Of a stretch of DNA of 5,639 nt, positions 1 to 5,427 are shown piece after piece. Source of the DNA: Lachnospiraceae bacterium (GTDB lineage: Bacteria > Bacillota_A > Clostridia > Lachnospirales > Lachnospiraceae); assembly GCA_017652545.1 (NCBI GenBank), contig JAGCAV010000300.1, positions 1 to 5,639 on the forward strand, in the 5' to 3' direction. The position numbers were made by a program, and so were the translations under genes. Position 1 is the stretch's first letter, and every line of letters begins with the position of its first letter. The notes below the pieces were generated by a model, which worked only from the letters and a program-made list of their open reading frames with translations, was not told where the DNA came from and made no database searches.

Positions 1-263
1 CGCGTTTCCTGCCAGCGAATGATGGCATTGTAATAGGCGTCCGTCGGCTCAAAGTATCCGAAAGCCGGATGAGACACGCGGTCCTGGACAGCCCTGATGA
101 TGGAGGGTGCTGTCGGGAAATTCATGTCTGCGACCCACATGGGGATCGCGTCAAATCCGGGGTCAGGTGCACCCGGCGTCCACCCTTCGCCGTTTCCGAT
201 GCTGTCCACTGCGATGGCATCGCGTCCGTGTCTGTCCATAATGCTCGTAAAGTCAAAGTTCAT
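1..263 (-). CDS. MalY/PatB-type PLP-dependent C-S lyase / aminotransferase (partial, N-terminus)
   Basis: Reading the minus strand from the ATG at 263-261 gives 87 residues that run off the window edge without a stop. The protein starts MNFDFTSIMDRHGRDAIAVD and contains IPMWVADMNFPTAPSI (about residues 40-55) and HPAFGYFEP (about 66-74). This opening, with a D-R-x-G start, a P-M-W-V-A-D-M-(N/D)-F segment and an H-P-x-F-G-Y segment, is typical of the MalY/PatB branch of fold-type I PLP enzymes, which act as cystathionine beta-lyases (cysteine-S-conjugate beta-lyases) releasing a thiol or homocysteine, pyruvate and ammonia in the cytoplasm. The family is about 390 residues long, so roughly three quarters, including the PLP lysine, lies outside. 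An AAGGAG ribosome binding site (minus strand, about 280-275) sits 11-12 nt before the ATG. It is divergent from the GntR operon. Family assignment is firm; the exact reaction (lyase or aminotransferase) is not decided by this fragment. Confidence 0.9.
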   Translation of the reverse strand, partial: MNFDFTSIMDRHGRDAIAVDSIGNGEGWTPGAPDPGFDAIPMWVADMNFPTAPSIIRAVQDRVSHPAFGYFEPTDAYYNAIIRWQET

Positions 264-314
264 ATCAGAAGATTCTCCTTTATTCTGGTCATGATAAGAT
301 CGGGCTCATCCCAC

Positions 315-344
315 CCATGTTCCGGCACACGATCCGGCCCATGG
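315..344 (-). promoter_or_regulatory. Hairpin in the leader of the MalY/PatB-type gene
   Basis: An inverted repeat, CCATG (315-319), a two-base internal loop, CCGG (322-325), an 8-nt loop, CCGG (334-337), two bases, CATGG (340-344), would fold in the leader of the leftward transcript, between its probable start near 358 and the ribosome binding site near 277. There is no U-tract, so it is not a terminator. Function is unknown; it may only stabilise the mRNA. Confidence 0.3.
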
Positions 345-364
345 TTTATGATCCCGGCACCCCT

Positions 365-392
365 ATTATATCGCAACAGAAAGATTTTTCCA
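365..392 (-). promoter_or_regulatory. Probable promoter of the MalY/PatB-type gene
   Basis: On the minus strand a perfect TATAAT -10 box (370-365) is preceded by TGGAAA (392-387, four of six matches to TTGACA) with a 16-nt spacer. Transcription would start near 358 and leave a leader of about 95 nt. The -10 is convincing; the -35 is weak. Confidence 0.45.
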
Positions 393-428
393 CCGGAAGC
401 AGAACTCAAAAACACCCCAAAAAGGCCC

Positions 429-457
429 TTGACAAAGTATGGAGATTGTCTTATAGT
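429..457 (+). promoter_or_regulatory. Promoter of the GntR-ABC operon
   Basis: TTGACA (429-434, perfect -35) and TATAGT (452-457, five of six matches to the -10) are separated by the optimal 17 nt. The predicted start is near 464, about 55 nt before the first gene. The start site falls inside the palindrome at 463-482, which would let a bound repressor block initiation. Confidence 0.85.
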
Positions 458-462
458 ACTAC

Positions 463-482
463 TGTATTAAACGAGTAATACA
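463..482. promoter_or_regulatory. Probable YtrA/GntR operator
   Basis: TGTATTA (463-469) and TAATACA (476-482) form a perfect 7-bp inverted repeat around a 6-nt spacer, with further matching bases outside (positions 460-461 with 484-485). It overlaps the predicted transcription start and lies 36 nt before the GntR gene. YtrA-subfamily repressors commonly bind AT-rich palindromes with TATTA/TAATA half-sites in their own promoters, so autorepression is the natural reading. The symmetry is seen directly; binding is inferred. Confidence 0.7.
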
Positions 483-518
483 ATAACACAAAGGCTGATA
501 ACCAAAAAGAGGACCGCC

Positions 519-881
519 ATGAAATGGGAATTTAAGAACGGCGTGCCGATCTATCAGCAGATCATGCAGATCCTGCACATCCGCATCGCCAACGGGACAT
601 ATCCGCCGGGCAGTAAGATCCCGGCTGTGCGTGAGCTGGCCATGGAGGCAGGGGTCAATCCCAATACCATGCAGAGAGCCCTCGCGGAGCTGGAGCGGGA
701 CGGACTGCTGGCGGCCTGGCGTACAAGCGGAAGGTACGTGACGGAGGATGAACAGAAGCTTTCACAGCTGAGGGAAGAGCTCGCCGCCGGCTTTGCGCGG
801 GAACTGTGTGAAAACCTGAGAGAGCTTGGTATGCAGGACCAGGAGATCATAGGCATCGTCAGCAGGGAACTGGAAACATGA
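519..881 (+). CDS. GntR-family transcriptional regulator, YtrA subfamily
   Basis: A 120-residue cytoplasmic repressor. Residues 1-75 form the GntR winged helix-turn-helix: a G-V-P-I-Y-Q-Q-I segment (8-15), Y-P-P-G-S-K-I-P-A-V-R-E-L-A (28-41), the recognition region G-V-N-P-N-T-M-Q-R-A (45-54), L-E-R-D-G-L-L (58-64), and the wing ending G-R-Y-V-T (71-75). Only about 45 residues of helical tail follow, too short for the ligand-binding domains of FadR, HutC or MocR types; this size and tail define the YtrA subfamily, where the tail serves dimerisation. AGAGGA at 508-513 sits 5 nt before the ATG. It is the first gene of the operon, 44 nt ahead of the ABC ATPase, and the palindrome at 463-482 is its likely own operator. 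Known relatives control ABC transporters induced by cell-wall-active antibiotics; the inducer here cannot be read from the sequence. Confidence 0.95.
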   Translation: MKWEFKNGVPIYQQIMQILHIRIANGTYPPGSKIPAVRELAMEAGVNPNTMQRALAELERDGLLAAWRTSGRYVTEDEQKLSQLREELAAGFARELCENLRELGMQDQEIIGIVSRELET

Positions 882-925
882 CGAAGCCAAAGAGATGATA
901 AGAGCAGCAGAATGGAGAAATAAGC

Positions 926-1624
926 ATGAGTGTCATATTTGAATGTCGGAATCTTGTTAAGAGCTATGGAAATGTGACCGCTCTTGGCGGTATCAATCTC
1001 TCACTGGAGAGCGGAAGGATCGTCGGGCTGCTCGGCCCGAACGGAAGCGGAAAGACCACCATGATCAAACTGGCCTGCCGGCTCCTGCAGCCGACGTCGG
1101 GAGAGATCCTGATCGGCGGGGAGGCGCCCGGTGTGGGGTCAAAATCGATGGTCGCCTACCTGCCGGACAAGGATTTCCTGCCGGACTGGATGCGGACAAA
1201 AGGCCTGCTTGATTTTTACCAGGACTTCTTCCCGGATCTTGACAGGCAGCGTGCGGAGGAGATGCTGGAAAGCCTCGACATCCCGCAGAACATGTCCCTC
1301 AAGAAGATGTCCAAGGGAACAAAGGAAAAGGTCCAGCTGATCCTGACCATGTCAAGACGTGCGTCAGTCTACCTGCTGGATGAACCCATCGCCGGCGTGG
1401 ATCCGGCCGCAAGGGATTACATCCTTCGTACGATCATCAACAACTACGAAGAAAACGCGCTGGTCATCATCTCCACCCACCTGATCGCGGATGTGGAGTC
1501 CGTGCTGGATGAGGCGGTGTTCCTCAAAAAAGGTCAGATCGTTCTCCACAAGGGCGTGGACGAGGTGCGTGAGGAAACCGGAAAGAGCGTGGATGAATAC
1601 TTCAGGGAGGTCTTCAGATGTTAG
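926..1624 (+). CDS. ABC transporter ATP-binding protein (YtrB/BcrA-like)
   Basis: A 232-residue single nucleotide-binding domain that would power the adjacent permease from the cytoplasmic face. Walker A is G-P-N-G-S-G-K-T-T (37-45), Walker B is V-Y-L-L-D with catalytic Glu153, the D-loop is G-V-D (157-159) and the switch histidine is His185. Two elements are divergent: the Q-loop region reads Y-L-P-D-K-D (78-83), with Asp where Gln is usual, and the signature is M-S-K-G-T-K (128-133) instead of L-S-G-G-Q. Both deviations recur in the YtrB-like ATPases found next to YtrA regulators, so they mark the subfamily and do not suggest loss of function. The ATG at 926 has GGAG at 914-917. Its last 7 nt overlap the permease start, which indicates translational coupling. 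Likely cargo is a peptide, lipid or antibiotic-like molecule; no substrate can be assigned. Confidence 0.95.
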   Translation: MSVIFECRNLVKSYGNVTALGGINLSLESGRIVGLLGPNGSGKTTMIKLACRLLQPTSGEILIGGEAPGVGSKSMVAYLPDKDFLPDWMRTKGLLDFYQDFFPDLDRQRAEEMLESLDIPQNMSLKKMSKGTKEKVQLILTMSRRASVYLLDEPIAGVDPAARDYILRTIINNYEENALVIISTHLIADVESVLDEAVFLKKGQIVLHKGVDEVREETGKSVDEYFREVFRC

Positions 1625-2409
1625 GAAAACTTTTAAAATACGAAATAAAAGCCATGGGAAGGGTCATGCTTCCGCTTTACGCAGTCATGCTTTTTCTGGC
1701 GGGCTTTCTGGCTTTGAACCTGCGTCTGGGCATGAACCCTGCTATCAAGATGATCGTGGACAAATTCGCCGTGATCTCCGGCTTCCTGTTCGTGATCGGC
1801 ATCATCACGGTCGGCGTGGTCATGATCGTCATGGTGGTCCAGCGTTTCTACAAGAACCTGCTGGGAAATGAGGGATACCTCATGTTCTCCCTGCCGGCAA
1901 CCACGCTGGAACACATCCTCAGCAAAGGTATCAGCTCGCTGATCTGGATCCTTGTCGGCGGAGCTGCGGGCATCGCGGCCGGCTTCCTGATGGTCAGCAT
2001 TGTCAGTGACGTGCCGGAATTCCTGCGTGAGCTGCAGCAGCTTCGGGAGATGATCTTCTCCGACAGGATGGGAGAGATCATCCTTGTGATCGTTCTTTTG
2101 ATCGTCGGGATCATGGAGTCACTCTGCAAGGTGTATGCGGCCATTGCCGCCGGCCATCAGTTCAACAGTCACCGGCTGCTCTTTTCCGCCGTTGCATATA
2201 TTGTTTTCGGCATCATCGAGACCGTGATCAGCCTGCCGTTTTCTTCCAACGGCGTACCCTTCGGAAAGATCGTCGGCAAGGTGGTGGACGCGACCAATCT
2301 CCCGCCGGCCGGAACGATGTGGATCCTGATCGGGATCGCCCTGATCGGGATGGTGATCTACGGCGCGGTGGCCTGGTACCTGCTTGACCGGCGGCTGAAT
2401 CTGGAGTAA
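1618..2409 (+). CDS. ABC-2-type transporter permease (membrane subunit)
   Basis: A 263-residue integral membrane protein with about six hydrophobic helices (roughly 15-35, 50-74, 104-130, 151-172, 186-206 and 233-255). The segment after helix 2, Y-K-N-L-L-G-N-E-G-Y-L-M-F-S-L-P-A-T (78-95), is a conserved cytoplasmic motif of Bacillota ABC-2 permeases paired with YtrB-like ATPases and probably forms part of the contact with the nucleotide-binding domain. The short basic N-terminus before helix 1 argues for an inside N-terminus. The start overlaps the ATPase stop by 7 nt, and the ATPase C-terminal codons include the ribosome binding site (AGGGAGG near 1604-1610). It is the only permease in the operon, so the working transporter is presumably a homodimer with two ATPase copies. 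A strong terminator follows. The substrate is unknown. Confidence 0.9.
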   Translation: MLGKLLKYEIKAMGRVMLPLYAVMLFLAGFLALNLRLGMNPAIKMIVDKFAVISGFLFVIGIITVGVVMIVMVVQRFYKNLLGNEGYLMFSLPATTLEHILSKGISSLIWILVGGAAGIAAGFLMVSIVSDVPEFLRELQQLREMIFSDRMGEIILVIVLLIVGIMESLCKVYAAIAAGHQFNSHRLLFSAVAYIVFGIIETVISLPFSSNGVPFGKIVGKVVDATNLPPAGTMWILIGIALIGMVIYGAVAWYLLDRRLNLE

Positions 2410-2435
2410 GAGGCGGACAGCAAAAATCAGAAAAC

Positions 2436-2472
2436 AAAAGGCACGAAACTTACGTTTTTCGTGCCTTTTTTT
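2436..2472 (+). terminator. Intrinsic terminator of the GntR-ABC operon
   Basis: GGCACGAAA (2440-2448) pairs perfectly with TTTCGTGCC (2457-2465) around an 8-nt loop, flanked by A-run and T-run bases that extend the stem, and is followed by seven T residues (2466-2472). It begins 27 nt after the permease stop. The A-run upstream could also let it work on the opposite strand, but no leftward gene is nearby. Confidence 0.95.
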
Positions 2473-2483
2473 GTCTGTCTCCG

Positions 2484-2512
2484 TTGACATAAACGGTAAA
2501 GAACGGTACTAT
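2484..2512 (+). promoter_or_regulatory. Promoter of the TauE/SafE-type gene
   Basis: A perfect TTGACA (2484-2489) and TACTAT (2507-2512, five of six matches) are separated by 17 nt. It lies just after the preceding terminator, so the permease gene forms a new transcription unit starting near 2519, with a leader of about 100 nt. Confidence 0.85.
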
Positions 2513-2534
2513 TTTCCGGGTACATGAAGAAGAA

Positions 2535-2617
2535 AAAGACTGCCTGGCGGAAGCATCATTATGGTTCCCGGAAGCCGGACAGGAAAGGTCTTTGAGGATT
2601 TTCTGTCACGGGGTGAC
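2535..2617 (+). promoter_or_regulatory. Structured leader of the TauE/SafE-type gene
   Basis: Two foldable elements are visible. AAAGAC (2535-2540) with CCTG (2543-2546) can pair with CAGG (2580-2583) and GTCTTT (2588-2593), closing a 33-nt central region. GTCAC (2605-2609), GGG, GTGAC (2613-2617) is a perfect 5-bp hairpin ending 4 nt before the ATG at 2622 and taking up the G-rich bases that would otherwise act as the ribosome binding site. It matches no riboswitch class that I recognise. It could be translational control or chance. Confidence 0.3.
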
Positions 2618-2621
2618 TGTA

Positions 2622-3374
2622 ATGGATGTAAAGGTATATCTGATCGTATGCCCGCTGGTCCTGCTGGCGGGATTTGTCGATGCCATCGGGGGCGGCGGAG
2701 GCCTGATCTCGCTGCCGGCTTACCTGATCGCCGGCCTGCCCGCGCATCAGGCGATCGCGACAAACAAGCTGTCATCGACATGCGGTACATCCCTCGCCAC
2801 AGCGCGTTTTGCGAAGAGAAGGCTCATTCCCTGGAAGATGGCGCTGCCCTGCGTGGCGGCGGGACTGGCCGGTGCATGGTGCGGGGCGCATCTGTCCCTG
2901 CTTGTGGACTCGCGGATCCTGACCAGGGTCCTGTATGTCATTCTCCCACTGACGGCCATCCTTGTTCTCAGGAAAGGCGTGCTCAAGGACGGGGAAACAC
3001 AGGTGAAAGCGGACCGGAAGACGATGCTGATAGCGGCGGCGTCATCGCTTGTGATCGGTGTCTACGATGGGTTTTACGGACCGGGCACGGGGACATTCCT
3101 GATCATCGCGTTCTCCCTCTTTGCAAAGATGGATGTGCGTTCGGCGAACGGGCTGTGCAAAGCCGTGAACCTGACGACGAACGTCACGAGCCTGATCGTA
3201 TTCCTCCGGGGCGGCCAGGTGGTCATCACGCTGGGACTGGCTGCCGCGGCCTGCAACATGATCGGCGGATATCTCGGCGCGGGAATGGCCATGAAGGAAG
3301 GCGCAAGGATCACCCGCCCCATCATCCTGTTTGTGCTGCTGCTTCTGCTTCTTCGGGTCATCGGAGTCTACTGA
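2622..3374 (+). CDS. TauE/SafE-family (DUF81) membrane permease
   Basis: A 250-residue, highly hydrophobic protein of about eight membrane helices. The family is a two-repeat carrier of the cytoplasmic membrane, linked in characterised members to export or uptake of sulfonates, sulfite/sulfur compounds or small organic acids. The first repeat has G-F-V-D-A-I-G-G-G-G-G-L-I-S-L-P (17-32) and A-T-N-K-L-S-S-T-C-G-T (46-56). The second has G-V-Y-D-G-F-Y-G-P-G-T-G-T-F-L (146-160) and N-G-L-C-K-A-V-N-L-T-T-N (176-187). These paired Gly-rich and N-K motifs are diagnostic. I chose ATG 2622 because it places the first helix near the N-terminus as in relatives; in-frame GTG 2613 and TTG 2592 (with AGGAAAGG upstream) are alternatives that would add 3 or 10 residues. 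It has its own promoter, and the symporter gene follows after 86 nt with only a hairpin between. Its substrate cannot be deduced here. Confidence 0.9.
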   Translation: MDVKVYLIVCPLVLLAGFVDAIGGGGGLISLPAYLIAGLPAHQAIATNKLSSTCGTSLATARFAKRRLIPWKMALPCVAAGLAGAWCGAHLSLLVDSRILTRVLYVILPLTAILVLRKGVLKDGETQVKADRKTMLIAAASSLVIGVYDGFYGPGTGTFLIIAFSLFAKMDVRSANGLCKAVNLTTNVTSLIVFLRGGQVVITLGLAAAACNMIGGYLGAGMAMKEGARITRPIILFVLLLLLLRVIGVY

Positions 3375-3379
3375 TACGG

Positions 3380-3409
3380 TTTCAGCCCGGAAGGTCACCC
3401 GGGATGAAA
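3380..3409 (+). other. Intercistronic hairpin between the two transporter genes
   Basis: TTTCA (3380-3384) pairs with TGAAA (3405-3409) and CCCGG (3386-3390) with CCGGG (3399-3403), with one G/A mismatch between the helices and an 8-nt loop. It lies 5 nt after the TauE/SafE stop. No T-run follows, so a classic intrinsic terminator is not supported. It more likely protects the 3' end of the upstream message or adjusts the relative expression of the two genes. No convincing promoter is visible between it and 3461. Confidence 0.55.
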
Positions 3410-3460
3410 TAGAATGCAACTGTAAACCCTGACACAATGCATTTTAAGGAGGCTTTTGTC

Positions 3461-4687
3461 ATGAGTGAAAATGGAAAGAGAAAAATGTCACTCGCAACCA
3501 AGATTTTTATTGCGCTGGTACTTGGTATCATTGCAGGTCTGGCACTGACCAGTCATGCTGACATCGCTGTCAAATACATCAAACCCTTTGGTACCATCTT
3601 CCTGAACCTGATCAAATGGGTCGTCACCCCGCTGGTGTTCTTCTCCATTATGGCCGGTGTCATCTCCATGAGAGACATCAGGAAAGTCGGATCGATCGGC
3701 GTCAAGACGATCGTCTATTACCTTTGCACGACCGCTTTCGCGATCACGATCGGTCTGATCCTTGCCAACCTGTTCAAGGGCATCTTCCCGGTGCTCCAGA
3801 CCTCAGATCTGGTGTATGAGGCATCCGAGCCCGTGAATTTCATGGATACGCTGGTCGGCATTTTCCCGTCCAATTTCTTCAAGCCCTTTGTGGATGCCAA
3901 CATGCTGCAGATCATCGTGGCAAGCCTGATCATCGGCTTTGCCCTGCTCCTGATCCAGGATCAGCGCGGAGAGCTTGAGTTCAAGCTGGTTGAAACGCTG
4001 AACGACGTATTTATGAAAGCCATGGAGATGATCGTGGCCCTGTCCCCGATCGGTGTCTTCTGCCTGATGTGCCCGGTGGTGGCTGAAAACGGCCCGGCAG
4101 TGCTCGGCTCTCTGGCCAAGGTCCTTCTGGTTGCCTATCTCGGATATATCCTCCATGTGATCATTGTCTATTCGACAGCAGTGAAAGTCGGCGCAGGCAT
4201 GAGCCCGCTCACCTTCTTCAAGGGAATGATGCCGGCGATCATGTTCGCGTTCTCCTCCGCTTCTTCCGTCGGAACGCTGCCGATCAACATGGACTGCTCT
4301 GAAAAACTTGGCGCTGACAGGAGCATCTCTTCCTTCGTGCTGCCGCTGGGCGCCACCATCAATATGGACGGAACGGCGATCTACCAGGGTGTCTGCGCGA
4401 TCTTCATCGCGTCCTGCTTCGGCATTACCCTGACCTTCCCGCAGATGCTCACGATCGTGCTGACCGCGACCCTGGCCTCCATCGGTACGGCAGGTGTTCC
4501 GGGCGCCGGCATGGTCATGCTCGCCATGGTGCTTGCTTCCGTCGGTCTGCCTGTTGAAGGTATTGCGCTTGTTGCCGGTGTTGACCGTATCTTCGATATG
4601 GGACGTACCACTGTCAACATCACCGGTGATGCTTCCTGCGCGATCATCGTTTCCGCCATGGAGAGAAAGAAAGCAGGGAAGAAATAA
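3461..4687 (+). CDS. Dicarboxylate/amino acid:cation symporter (SLC1/DAACS family), probably Asp/Glu type
   Basis: A 408-residue secondary transporter of the cytoplasmic membrane that takes up acidic substrates with Na+ or H+. The family's C-terminal core is complete: re-entrant hairpin 1 with A-F-S-S-A-S-S-V-G-T-L-P (263-274), the unwound N-M-D-G-T of helix 7 (301-305), hairpin 2 with G-T-A-G-V-P-G-A-G (342-350), and helix 8 with D-R-I-F-D-M-G-R-T-T-V-N-I-T-G-D (375-390). Asp379, Arg382 and Thr383 match the residues that in archaeal GltPh hold the amino group and side-chain carboxylate of aspartate (Asp394, Arg397, Thr398). DctA carriers have Ser in place of that Asp, so an amino acid substrate is favoured over succinate or malate. 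The start at 3461 has AAGGAGG at 3446-3452 with an 8-nt gap; the in-frame ATG at 3437 lies upstream of that site and is rejected. Possibly co-transcribed with the preceding permease. Confidence 0.93.
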   Translation: MSENGKRKMSLATKIFIALVLGIIAGLALTSHADIAVKYIKPFGTIFLNLIKWVVTPLVFFSIMAGVISMRDIRKVGSIGVKTIVYYLCTTAFAITIGLILANLFKGIFPVLQTSDLVYEASEPVNFMDTLVGIFPSNFFKPFVDANMLQIIVASLIIGFALLLIQDQRGELEFKLVETLNDVFMKAMEMIVALSPIGVFCLMCPVVAENGPAVLGSLAKVLLVAYLGYILHVIIVYSTAVKVGAGMSPLTFFKGMMPAIMFAFSSASSVGTLPINMDCSEKLGADRSISSFVLPLGATINMDGTAIYQGVCAIFIASCFGITLTFPQMLTIVLTATLASIGTAGVPGAGMVMLAMVLASVGLPVEGIALVAGVDRIFDMGRTTVNITGDASCAIIVSAMERKKAGKK

Positions 4688-4708
4688 CAACTGAAGACAA
4701 ACTGGAAA

Positions 4709-4743
4709 AGGGTGCTGTGATCCGGCGGGGTCACAGCACTTTA
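4709..4743 (+). terminator. Terminator-like hairpin after the symporter gene
   Basis: GTGCTGTGA (4712-4720) pairs perfectly with TCACAGCAC (4731-4739). G-U and A-U pairs extend the stem outward to 4709/4742, and two or three pairs can form inside the 10-nt loop. Only a short TTT (4740-4742) follows, so termination may be partial and leave the next gene supplied by readthrough. Its left arm is also involved in a competing helix. Confidence 0.65.
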
Positions 4744-4770
4744 TGCAAAAGCGTGATCTGCCAGGATCAC
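4717..4770 (+). promoter_or_regulatory. Possible attenuator-like leader of the cyclodeaminase gene
   Basis: The segment 4717-4728 can pair with 4758-4770 as a 12-bp helix with one bulged A (4763) and one G-U pair; its core is GTGATCC (4717-4723) with GGATCAC (4764-4770). This excludes both the terminator-like hairpin at 4709-4742 and a local hairpin, GTGATC (4753-4758) with GATCAC (4765-4770). The right arm ends 1 nt before the GGGAGG ribosome binding site. Mutually exclusive helices in front of a gene that lacks a visible promoter suggest attenuation, but no ligand-binding domain is recognised. Confidence 0.35.
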
Positions 4771-4783
4771 CGGGAGGTAGAAA

Positions 4784-5413
4784 ATGGGATTTTCAACGAT
4801 GCCCTGCACTGACTTTGTGGAAGTGCTCGGATCAAAAGCACCGGTCCCGGGGGGCGGCGGCGCCTCTGCGCTGGTCGGCGCGATCGGGACGGCGCTCGGC
4901 AATATGGTCGGTTCCCTGACGGTCGGGAAAAAGGAATACGCCGATGTGGAAGAGGAGATGATTCAGCTCAAGACGAAGTGCGATGTGCTGCAGAGGGAAC
5001 TGCTGGCGCTGATCGAGCGGGACGCCGAGGTGTTTGAACCCCTCGCAAAGGCATACGGCATGCCGAAAGAGACAGATGAAGAGAAGGCGGAGAAAGCCAG
5101 GGTCATGGCAGTCGTCTTAAAGGATGCCTGCATGGTTCCCATGGAGATCATGGAAAAATGCTGTGAAGCCCTGGAACTGATGCAGCAGTTCGCGGCCAGG
5201 GGCTCGGTGCTGGCTATCTCGGATGCCGGCGTGGGCGCAGTGCTCTGCAAGGCAGCCCTGCAGGGGGCCAGCCTGAACGTATTCATCAACACAAAATCCA
5301 TGGCTGACCGGGAACTGGCGGAGGAACTGAACGCGAAGGCGGACGCCATGCTGGCGAAATATCCGCCGCTTGCAGATCAGATCTTTGAGCAGGTCAGCGG
5401 AAGACTCAGGTGA
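4784..5413 (+). CDS. Stand-alone cyclodeaminase/cyclohydrolase-family protein (FTCD C-terminal domain)
   Basis: A 209-residue, mostly helical cytoplasmic protein corresponding to the C-terminal domain of formiminotransferase-cyclodeaminase. Members either convert 5-formimino-THF to 5,10-methenyl-THF plus ammonia, or, as in clostridial FchA, hydrolyse 5,10-methenyl-THF to 10-formyl-THF. Supporting motifs are K-A-P-V-P-G-G-G-G-A-S-A-L (18-30), the family's Gly-rich N-terminal signature, E-R-D-A-E-V-F (78-84), and S-D-A-G-V-G-A (146-152) followed by the N-x-x-x-N pair (165, 169). Length is normal for the stand-alone form (about 200-215) and no formiminotransferase domain is fused. GGGAGG at 4772-4777 sits 6 nt before the ATG. 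No promoter is obvious in the 40 nt after the upstream hairpin, so expression may depend on readthrough from the symporter gene. The two candidate reactions cannot be separated without neighbouring hut or one-carbon genes, so no symbol is given. Confidence 0.88.
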   Translation: MGFSTMPCTDFVEVLGSKAPVPGGGGASALVGAIGTALGNMVGSLTVGKKEYADVEEEMIQLKTKCDVLQRELLALIERDAEVFEPLAKAYGMPKETDEEKAEKARVMAVVLKDACMVPMEIMEKCCEALELMQQFAARGSVLAISDAGVGAVLCKAALQGASLNVFINTKSMADRELAEELNAKADAMLAKYPPLADQIFEQVSGRLR

Positions 5414-5427
5414 GCAGAAAGTGCTCA
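5411..5427 (+). repeat. Small hairpin overlapping the cyclodeaminase stop codon
   Basis: TGAGCA (5411-5416, beginning with the stop codon) and TGCTCA (5422-5427) form a perfect 6-bp stem with a 5-nt loop. There is no following T-run, so it is at best a weak terminator. Its right arm contains AGTGCTC, which recurs at 5591-5597. Confidence 0.4.

Noticed and set aside
69..470. 133-residue open frame on the plus strand over the left edge
   Set aside because: It runs opposite the MalY/PatB-type fragment and then through the divergent promoters and operator; composition is Cys/Arg/His-rich and it has no ribosome binding site.
2436..2472. Idea that the 2436-2472 hairpin is a riboswitch expression platform for the downstream gene
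   Set aside because: The downstream promoter begins after it at 2484, so the hairpin belongs to the end of the ABC operon.
2561..3412. 283-residue open frame on the plus strand overlapping the TauE/SafE-type gene
   Set aside because: It is a shifted-frame shadow: Arg/Gly/Pro-rich, with no membrane segments or recognisable motifs, while the other frame carries complete family motifs.
3437..3460. Upstream in-frame ATG for the symporter, adding 8 residues
   Set aside because: The AAGGAGG ribosome binding site (3446-3452) lies inside this stretch and is correctly spaced for the ATG at 3461.
3803..4690. 295-residue open frame on the minus strand opposite the symporter
   Set aside because: Extremely His/Asp/Arg/Gln-rich, typical of the antisense of a membrane protein gene; no ribosome binding site and no motif.
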